NCBI GenBank assembly: GCA_028277865.1
Contig: JANQFM010001093.1
Span: 1 to 15,674, forward strand
DNA: 15,674 bases
Source of the DNA: Acidobacteriota bacterium
GTDB lineage: Bacteria > Acidobacteriota > UBA6911 > RPQK01 > DATIPO01
Reading direction: 5' to 3'
This document shows, piece after piece, positions 1 through 9,700 of the stretch. The translations under genes and the position numbers were made by a program. A model generated the notes under the pieces. The model was not told the origin of the DNA and ran no database searches. It saw only the letters and a list, made by a program, of their open reading frames with translations. Position 1 is the first letter of the stretch, and every line of letters begins with the position of its first letter.

Positions 1-795
1 CTGGTCAAAATCACTCCCTCCCATTTGCGCCTGCTGGCCGATCCGCGCAACCAGCCCCAAGAAGGTTTGCTGGTGGTGGGCGGCGAGGCCCTCAAGGGCG
101 AAGACCTGGCCCTGCTGGGCGAGAAGCTGCAAGCCACCCGGGTGATCAACGAGTACGGCCCCACCGAAGCCGTGGTGGGCTGCTGCGTTTACGAGACGTC
201 CCTGGGCGAAGCGGGCTCGGGTGCGGTGCCGGTGGGCCGTCCCATTCCACATAACCGCCTTTATCTGCTCGACCCTGACCAGCAACCCGTTGCCACCGGA
301 GTGGCGGGCGAGATTTGCATCGGCGGTGAGGCTTTGGCCAGGGGCTACAGCAGCCAGCCAGCCCAGACGGCTGCCGCCTTTTTGCCCGACCCCTACAGCG
401 GAACGGCGGGCGCAAGGATGTACCGCAGCGGCGATCGGGCGCGTCAGGGACCGGACGGGATCACCGAGTTCCTGGGGCGCTTGGATGAGCAGCTCAAGAT
501 CAGGGGCTATCGCATCGAACCGGCTGAAGTCGAATCGGCTCTGGGCAGCCATCCCCGCCTGCGCGACGTGCTGGTTGTGCAACGCCGAAGCGCCGCCGGC
601 GAGCCGAGGCTGGCGGCCTACTTCACTCAGTTCGGACAAGGCGAGCAAGACCTGCACGTGGAGCTGCGTCAGCATCTGGCCAGCCTGTTGCCCGACTACA
701 TGATTCCGGCAGCTTTCGTGCCACTGGACGCCTTTCCGCTCACGCCCAACGGCAAGGTGGACCGGCGGGCCTTGCCTGCTCCGGGAGGGGAGCGC
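1..795 (+). other. Module 1 adenylation domain, C-terminal part (truncated by window edge)
   Basis: This is the second half of an amino-acid-activating A domain (residues 1-265); the ATP-loop motif and the FDxS region lie upstream of the window. Visible core motifs are NEYGPTE (A5, 148-168), GEICIGG...ARGY (A6, 307-348), YRSGD (A7, 421-435), GRLDEQ...RGYRIE (A8, 475-519) and LTPNGKVDR (A10, 739-765), with the catalytic lysine at 754-756. Aligned by eye to GrsA, the visible specificity positions are K278, V299, G301, E322, V330 and G331. These fit the known asparagine code DLTKLGEVG except for a conservative L to V change, so L-Asn is the best guess. The three remaining variable positions (235, 236, 239) are outside the window. 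Confidence 0.93.
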
Positions 796-3700
796 CCACA
801 TCTGACCAAGCCCTACCAGCCGCCGCGCACGCCTGTGCAGTCGCAGCTTTGCGAGATCTGGGAGCAGGTGCTGGGCCTGGATCGGGTGGGGGTCGAGGAC
901 GACTTTTTCGAGCTGGGGGGCGACTCCATCCTCAGCATCCAGATCGTGGCCCGCGCCCACCAAGCCGGCCTGCGCCTGACGGCCCGCCAGGCCTTCGAGA
1001 ACCCTTCTGTGGCCCAACAGGCTGCCGTGGCCCAAACGGTGGGCCGAGCACAGGCCGAGCAAGGCCTGGTCGAAGGCGATCTGCCGCTGACCCCTGTGCA
1101 GCACTGGTTTTTTGAGCAGCAAAACCCCCAACCGCATCACTGGAACCAGTCGATCGTGCTTCGGGCGGATCCGGATATCCGCTGGGACTGGCTTGAGAAG
1201 GCCGTACGGCAACTGCCCCATCAGCACGACGCCCTGCGGCTACGCTTCGAGCAGCTGGATTCCGGCTGGCGGCAATGGAATGCGGCAGCCGAGGACTGCA
1301 ACCCCTTCCTCAGGGTGGACCTGTCGCGGCTGCAGGAAGGCCTCTGGAACCGAACAGTGGAAGAGGCCGCAGGCTGTCTGCAAGCCGGCTTCAACCTTCA
1401 GTCGGGTCCGCTTTTCCGGGCCGCCGGATTCGAACGGGGTCCGGGCCGCGAAGGCCTTTTGCTGCTGTCGGCCCATCATCTGGCGGTGGACGGGGTGTCT
1501 TGGCGCATCCTGGCCGAAGACCTGCAGACGGCCTGCCGCCAGCTGGCCCGAGGCGAAGCCTTGCGGCTGCCTGCCAAGACTACCTCCTTCCAGCACTGGG
1601 CCAATCGCCTGACCGAGCACGCCCAGCTCGATGAAACCAAGGCCGAGTCCGATCATTGGCTCTCCCTGCCGCAAAGCCCCGGACGCCTGCCGATGGATTT
1701 TCCGCAAGGCGACAACCGCGAGGGGCTGACCTCCAGCCTGAACCTTTCCCTCAGCCGGGAAGAGACTCAGTGGCTGCTGCGGGACTCGCCCAAGGCCTAC
1801 CGCAGCCGGGCCGATGAATTGCTGCTGGCGGCCTTGGCGCGGGCGGTCTCTGCCTGGACTGGCTCCGACCAGGTGCTGATCGACTTGGAAGGGCACGGCC
1901 GCCAGGAGCTGTTCGAGGATGTGGACCTGTCACGCACGGTGGGATGGTTCACCAGCATTCATCCCGTCTGCCTGAGTGTTCAGGCCGGACAAGGCGAAGG
2001 CGAAACCATCAAGACGGTCAAGGAACAGCTTCGCCAGATTCCCCGATCGGGCATCGGCTATGGCCTGCTGCGCTATCTGGGTTCGGACACGGGGCTGCGA
2101 CACCGGCTGGCGGACCTTCCCCAGGCCGAGATCAGCTTCAACTACTTGGGCCAACTGGACCAGGGAACCCGGCTTTCCGCCTTCAGGCTGGCCGACCATC
2201 CGGTCGGCGCCACCCGCAGCCCACAGGCAAAGCGCCGCTATGTGCTGGAAGTCAACGCCGCCGTGAAGCAGGGATGCCTCGAAACGGAATGGACCTACAG
2301 CCGTTCGATGCAAAACCCTTCCAGCATCCGGAAGTTGTCCAAATCCTGGCGGGAGGAACTGAGCCGTTTGCTGGATCATTGCCGTTCGCCACAGGCCGGA
2401 GGCTACACCCCTTCCGACTTTTCGCTCGCCGGGCTCGACCAGGCCCAATTGGACCGCCTCTTCCCCGCCGGACGAAATGTCGAGGACGTTTACCCGCTGG
2501 CGCCTTTGCAGGAGGGCATGCTCTTTCACAGCATCTACGATCCTTCCGGCGGCGAGCACTTGGTGCAGCTATGCTGCGTCCTGGAGGGCGCCTTGGATGC
2601 CGAAGGGCTCAAGCGTGCCTGGGAAACTGTTGCGGCCCGTCATCCCATTTTGCGCAGCGCTTTCCTGTGGGAAGGATTGGACAAGCCCGTGCAGGCGGTG
2701 CAGGAGAGCATCCGCCTGAACTGGACGCAACAAGACTGGATCGCCCTTTCTCCCCGTCACCGCCAAGAGAGCCTGCAAGCCATCCTGCAGGCCGATCGGA
2801 AAAAGGGATTCGAGCTTTCCAATGCTCCCCTGATGCGCTTCTTTCTGATCCGCCTTTCACCCAGCACTTTCCAGTTCGTGTGGAGCTGCCATCACCTGTT
2901 GCTGGACGGTTGGTCGTCGGCCTTGCTCATGAAGGAGGTCTTCACCCTTTACCAGGCTGGCTTGCAGGGAAGGGAAGCCGAGCTGCCCTCCAGCCGCCCC
3001 TACCGCGACCATGTCGCTTGGCTGCAGCGCCAAAGCCTCTCCGAGGCCCAGAGCTTTTGGCGCAGCCATCTGCAAGGCTTTGCAGCCGCCACTCCCCTGA
3101 CGGTGGACGAAGCCCGCGACAGGCAGGACAGCCAAAGCGGACGCCGCTACGGCAGCCGCAAGCGTCAACTTGGCCTGGACGAGACTGCCCGCCTCAGGCA
3201 GCTGGCCCGACGCCACGGCTTGACCCTCAACACACTGCTGCAAGGCGCCTGGGCACTGCTGCTCAGACGCTACAGCGGCCAAAAGGATGTCCTCTTCGGC
3301 GTCACACTCTCCGGGCGCCCCGCTGAACTGCCCGGTGTGGAGGCCATGGTGGGCCTGTTCATCAACACCTTGCCGCTGCGGGTGGCGGTGGACGATCGAT
3401 CCGTGCTGCTGAACTGGCTGAAGTCCTTGCAGCAGCGCCAGATGGAAATCCGCAACTTCGAGTACAGCCCCCTGGCGGAGGTGCAGAAATGGAGCGCTGT
3501 ACCCAGCGGCCGGCAGCTCTTTGAAAGCATCCTGATCTTCGAGAACTATCCGGTCGAGCAGTCCCTGCAGGAGACGGTCGACAGCCTGAAGATCCGCCAG
3601 GTCCGTTCCCTGGAGCAAACCAATTTCCCTTTGGCCGTGTCGATCATCCCGGATCCCCAGATCACCCTGGAGGCGGCCTGCGACTCAAGCCGCTTCCCCT

Positions 3701-6700
3701 CGGTCGTCATCGACCGCCTCTTGGGCCATTTGCAGAGGCTGCTGCAAGGGATGACGGCCGGGCTGGAACAGCGCCTGGAGGATCTTTCACTCACCAGTCC
3801 CGCCGAAACCCACCAACTGGTGCAGGAGTGGAACTTCAGCGGCGCTGCACAAGGCGGGTTTCGCCCCTTTCACGTTCGCTTCGAAGAGCAAGCCCGGCTG
3901 CGCCCGGATGCCCTGGCGGTCACGTTTGAAGAAGAGCAGCTCAGCTATGGCAAATTGAACCTCCGGGCCAACCGGCTGGCCCACTGCCTGATCGGCCTGG
4001 GCGTCGGAGCAGAACAGCCGGTCGCTCTCTACTTGGGGCGCTCTGCCGCGCTTCCCGAAGCCATGCTGGGCGTCTTGAAATCCGGCGGCGCTTACCTTCC
4101 CATGGACACCGAATACCCGGCCGAACGCCTGGCCTGGATGCTGCAGGACGCCCAGCCTTCGGTGATCCTCACACAACGCCGTCTGCTGGGAGAGCTTCCG
4201 GCCTGCGAGTCCGCCGGACTGCTTTGCCTGGATGCCGACTGGCCCGCGCTGGCCCGCTGCAGCCCTGCCGACCCCGGACGTGCAGTCGACCCCGCTCAGT
4301 CGGCTTACCTGATCTACACTTCGGGATCGACCGGCCGCCCCAAGGGCGTGGCGGTCCCTCACCAAGGGCTGAGCGATCTGTGCCGCGCCAATCAGGACGC
4401 TTTTGCCGTACAGCCGGGCCGGCGCATTTTGCAGTTCGTCTCCTGGAGCTTCGACGCCTCGGTGCACGATCTGGTCTGCGCCTTGTCGGACGGCGGAGCC
4501 CTGTGCATGGTGCATCAGCAGGCTCGCCTGCCCGGCCCTGAGCTGGTGCGCTTTTTGGACGAGTATCAGGTCACCGACATGGCAGGGCCTTTCTCGGTGA
4601 TGGCCGCCATCCCCTCGTCCCCTCTCAAGGCTTTGCAGTGCATCATCGTGGGCGGAGAGCCCTGCACGGCCGAACTGGTCCAGCGTTGGAGCCGGGGACG
4701 TCATTTTTACAACATCTACGGCCCGACCGAGGCCTCGGTCACCGTCTCGCTGTCGCGCTGCCGTGCCGACGGCTCGAAGCCCACCATCGGTCGGCCCGTC
4801 CCAGCCAAGCAGGTGTATGTCGTGAATGCCGCCGTCCAGGCCGTACCCATCGGTGTTCCGGGCGAGCTTTGCGTGGGAGGGATCGGGCTGGCCCGAGGCT
4901 ATGTCAATCGTCCTTCTCTGACCGCCGCCCAGTTCATCCCCGATCCCTTCGGAGGAGAGTCGGGAGGGCGCCTTTACCGAACGGGCGACATGGCCCGCCT
5001 GCAGGACGGCGGCCAGGTCGACTTCATGGGCCGCATCGACCAGCAGGTCAAGATCCGCGGCTACCGGGTGGAGCTGGGAGAGGTGGAAGCGGCCCTCAGC
5101 CGCTTCGCCGGGGTGCGCGAGGCGGTGGCCCTGGTGCGCGAGGACACCCCGGGCAAACGGTTGCTGGTGGGCTATCTGGATCAGGAGGAAGAGTCGATTC
5201 CGCTGACGGAGCTGAGAGAGTTCCTGCGCCGCAAGCTGCCTTCTCACATGGTGCCTTCGGCTTTCGTGGCCATGGACGGCTTCCCTCTGACGCCCAACGG
5301 CAAGGTCGACCGCCAGGCGCTTCCGGCACCGCAAGGCACCCGTCTGGATGAACGCTCCTATGCAGCACCGCGCACCGCCTCCGAAGAAGAGCTGGCCCGC
5401 ATCTGGGGTGTGGTGCTGGGCTTGGAGCAAGTGGGGATTCACGACAACTTCTTCGAGCTGGGCGGAGACTCGATCCTCACCATCCGTGTCGTCTCCCTGG
5501 CCGGCCAGGCGGGCCTGAAGATCAGTGCGCGTGAAGTTTTCGAGTACCCCACCATCGCCGACTTGGCGGCTCAGGCGGCCACGGCAGTAGCCCGATCCGG
5601 CAGCGAGCAAGGCCTGCTGGAAGGGGAGGTGCCGCTGCTGCCCGTCCAGCATTGGTTTTTCGAGCAGCAGCAGCCCCAGCCCCATCACTGGAACCAGTCG
5701 GTGATGCTGCAAGTGCGGCAGGATCTGAGAGTCGACTGGATCAGGCAGGCGTTGGCCCGCCTGGTGGCCCATCACGACGCGTTGCGTCTGCGCTTCGAGC
5801 GAACCGAATCGGGCTGGAAGCAGGCCTATGCGGGCATGCAGGAGCCGTTCCCCTTTCACCACCTCGACCTGTCGCCGCTCAGCCGGGTCCGATCGGACAA
5901 GGCCTGGCAGGCGGCGGCTGCCCAGCTTCAGGCCAGCCTCGACTTGGCAGACGGGCCGATCCTGCGGGCGGCCTGGATCGATCAGGGCGCGGGATGTCCG
6001 GTCGAGCTGCTGCTGGTGGTTCACCACTTGGCGGTGGACGGCGTCTCCTGGCGAATCCTGCTGGAGGATCTGCAGTCGATCCTGGACGGCCTGAGCCGTG
6101 GGCAAGCCCCGGCCCTTCCCCCCAAAACGGCTTCGCTGCGCAACTGGGTCGGCCGCCTGCAGGCCTTTGCCCGTTCAGATGAGCTGGAGAAGGAGGCCGC
6201 CTTCTGGGAAGGTCGCCTGAGCCCGGAGGCGGCTGTCCTGCCGGTGGATTCTCCTGGCGGCGCCAACCTGGAGTGGTCGGCAGAAAGCGTTTCGCTATCA
6301 CTGAACGAAGAGGAGACCCGTTGCCTGCTCCAGGACGTCCCTCGTCCCTACCGCACCCGAATCGGTGAAGTCCTGATGGCGGCCTTGGGCAAAACCTTGG
6401 CCGGCTGGCTGGGCTCGCACACGATCTTGGTGGATTTGGAGGGCCATGGCCGCGAGGAGCTGTTCGAAGAGATGGACCTGACCCGCACGGTGGGCTGGTT
6501 CACCAGCATCTATCCGGCCTTGATCGAAATCGACCCTGCCTGGAGCGAAGGCGAGACCCTCATGTCGGTCAAGGAGCAGATGCGGGCCATTCCGCGCCGC
6601 GGAATCGGTTACGGGCTGCTGCGCTACCTGGGTAGTACGGAGTTGCGCCGACGAATGCAGGCGCTTGCACCGGCCGGGATCAGTTTCAACTATCTGGGCC

Positions 6701-9700
6701 AGTTCGACACCCTGTTCCCCCAGGACTCCCCTTTGCGCCCCGCCTCGCGGTCGGGCGGACCGGCCCACAGCCCCAACACTCGTCGGCCCTACCTGCTCAA
6801 CGTGAGCGGCAGCATTTCGCAAGGGCGCCTGGAGATGGACTGGAACTTCAGCCGCCAAGTCCATCGGCGCGAAACGGTTGAAGGGCTGGCACGGGAATTC
6901 ATGAGCCGGCTGCGGGCTTTGATCTCGCACTGCCTTTCTCCCCAGGCGGGCGGCTACACCCCTTCGGATTTCACTCTGGTCCCCTTCGATCAGCGGCAGC
7001 TGGACGCGCTCCTGGCCAACCTTGGAGAGTCAGCCCGACAGCTGGAGGACATCTATCCTCTGTCGCCCATGCAGCAGGGGCTGCTCTTTCACGCTTTACA
7101 GGAATCGGACTCGGGAACCTACTTCGAGCAGATCTGCTGCACCCTGCACGGCGATTTGAACCTGGACGCCTTCAAGAAGACCTGGCAGCTGATGGTTCAA
7201 CGGCACTCCGTCCTGCGTACAGCCTTTGACTGGGCCGCTTTCAGCGAGCCTCTCCAGGTGGTTTTCAAAGAGGCCTCGCTGACCCTGCAAGAGCACGACT
7301 GGCGGGACTTGGATTCACAGGAGCAGCAGCAGCGGTTCGAAGAATTGCTGCGGGCCGACCGGGAGCGAGGCTTCGAACTCCAGGCGCCTCCCTTGCTGCG
7401 CCTCTCCCTGGCCCGGCTTACGGACAGCTCCTACCGCCTGGCCTGCGGCTTTCACCACATCCTGATGGATGGCTGGTCGTCGCCCCTGCTCTTCCGGGAG
7501 GTATTCGAGGCTTACGATGCCATTTGCCAGGGAGAGCAGCCCCAGCTGAAGCCGGCGAAGCCATTCCGGGACTACATCGCCTGGCTGCGGAAGCAGGATC
7601 TGGTGCAGGCAGAGGCTTATTGGCGCCGGACCTTGAAGGGTTTTCTGCAGGGCACGCCCCTGACCATCGAACCGCCTGCCGCAGGGGACTCCGAACAAAC
7701 CGTAGATGTCTACCGGGTGGAAAAGGCTCTGATGCCGTCCGACGGCACATCGCTGGCGGAGGAGTTCGTCCGGCGCCACCAGATGACCCTCAGCCTGCTG
7801 GTACAGGCCGCATGGGGCTTGCTGCTGAGCCGCTACAGCCAATACCGGGACGTGGTCTTCGGGGTCACCGTCTCCGGTCGGTCGGGCGATCTTGCCGGCA
7901 TCGAGTCTATGCTGGGCCTCTTTATCAACACTTTGCCTTTGCGCCTGCAGCTCGAGGACGATCGCCAAGTCCTGGCCTGGCTGCGCGGACTGCGCGTCCA
8001 GCAGGCCGAAATGCAGCAATTCGATCACGCGCCCCTGGCGGACGTCCAGCGATGGAGCGAGCTTCCCCAGGGTGCGCCGCTTTTCGAAAGCATACTGGTT
8101 TACGAAAACTTCCCTGTGGATGAGGCCGTCGCACGAGGCAGCCGGCACATCGAGGTGAGCGGCATCCATTCGGTCGAAAGAACCAACTATCCCCTGACCT
8201 TGGCGGTCGTGCCTGGAAAGCAGCTGTCCCTGATTTTCTACTATGACAGCAGCCGCTTCGACCCGGTCGCCGTACGCCGCGCGGCGGGCCACCTGATCAA
8301 CCTGCTCCGCAACATGGTGGCCTCTCCGCTGGTGAGGCTGGGCGACTTGCCACTGCTGGCCGAAGAGGAAAAGCGCCACATCCTGCAAAGCTGCAACGAC
8401 AGTCGCGTCGCCTTGCCCGAGGCGGCTTTCCTGCGGGTGCCCTTTCAACAGGCGAGGACGCAGCAAGGGGGGCAGTTTGTCTTCGGGGACGAGAGGGCAG
8501 CGACAGCGGCTGAAGAGGGGCCAAACGGCCAGGGGTCGACCAGGGTTTACATCCTGGACAGGCGGATGCGCCTCATGCCTGTCGGAGTGGCCGGGCAGAT
8601 TTACCTGGCCGGCCCACGGCTGGCCTGCGGATTGCGGGAGGGACGCTCCGATACAGCTTCCTGCTTTGTGCCCGACCCCTTCTCCGGGCAATCCGGCCAG
8701 CGCCTCTTCAAGACCGGCCTGCTGGGACGCCTATCGTCAGGCGCCAAGTTGGAGCTCACGGGCGCGGTGGGCCGCTGGGCCTGGGCCGGGGAGCAGCGCA
8801 TCCATCTGGGCCGGCTCGAGTCGGCTCTGCTGAGCAACCGAGCGCTGATCGATTGCGCCCTGCGCCTGCGGGAAGTGGAGGGCAGCTTTCATTTGGCGGC
8901 CTACCTGGTCGCCCTGGAAGCCGTCACGCAAGATCAAGTGGAATCCCAGTTGCGGGCGGTTGGAGTGGATCTGACCTGCACACCGATCCCCATCTCCGCA
9001 CTGCCGCTTACGGCCGGCGGCGAAGTGGACGAAGCGGCCTTGGCCCGGATGCCCGCCCTGGACGATCAACTGGCCCGCAGCTGGGAAGAGGCGCTGCGTA
9101 GCATGCCCGATGTCGATCAGGCGGCCGTGTTGCTGAGGCAAAGCTCCATGCGCCGCCAGCCCTGGCACCTGTCTGAAGTGTTGCCCGGCTGGCAGAGCCT
9201 GCAGCCGAGCGGAGCGCGGGAAGAGTTGCCCTCTGCCGGTACGGCCGCAGAGGAAGCTGGCGGCGATGCCGTGAATCGGCCTTCCGTCTGTCATGGCGAA
9301 GCCGTGCGCCGGCCCCAGGACGCTCCGGCTACATTGCCTGAAGCCTTGCGGAGGACGGCGGCGCAAAGCGGCCAAGGCGTCGTCTACATCCGACCGCAAG
9401 GCCCGCCCCGAACTCAGCCCTACTCCGAATTGCTGCAGGAGGCGTACAGCATCGCTCACGGCCTCAGGCTTCAGGGCCTCAAGCGCCAGGACAAGCTCCT
9501 CTTTCAGCTCGACTCGGTTGAGGACTACATTCCGGTTCTGTGGGGTTGCATGCTGGCCGGGATCATTCCCGTTCCGCTGTCGGTCGCTCCCAGCTACGAG
9601 ACTGTCAATACGGCCGTGAAAAAGCTGCACAACGCCTGGGAAATGCTGGGCAAGCCCCTTGTGGCCGCCGGTGCAGGCCTGGCCGACAAGATCCGGGAGT

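Noticed and set aside
1944..3326. Sense-strand open frame of 460 codons in another frame
   Set aside because: It overlaps the E1-C2 coding region out of frame and its translation is rich in Pro, Arg, Gly and Ala without motifs, as expected for a shifted reading of GC-rich DNA.
3787..6105. Antisense open frame of 772 codons, with others at 7315-8691, 14083-15126 and 8737-9630
   Set aside because: These frames are codon-aligned with the sense NRPS frame, so a stop needs TTA, CTA or TCA in the sense strand, which this GC-rich gene rarely uses. Each ends exactly at such a codon (for example TCA at 3787 and 7315). The proteins show no recognisable domain, and the sense strand is clearly coding.
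8395..9050. Sequencing or assembly error as the cause of the missing A-domain core
   Set aside because: A collapsed assembly could remove the core, but the remaining motifs are also degenerate (TGL for TGD, Glu for the A10 Lys) and a functional ligase follows. That fits genuine decay. Long-read resequencing would settle it.
8395..9330. Possible gene boundary or frameshift between C3 and the ligase
   Set aside because: The A-domain motifs break down here, but frame 1 stays open through the whole stretch with no stop, and residual A-like motifs continue in the same frame. A deletion inside one protein explains it better than two genes.
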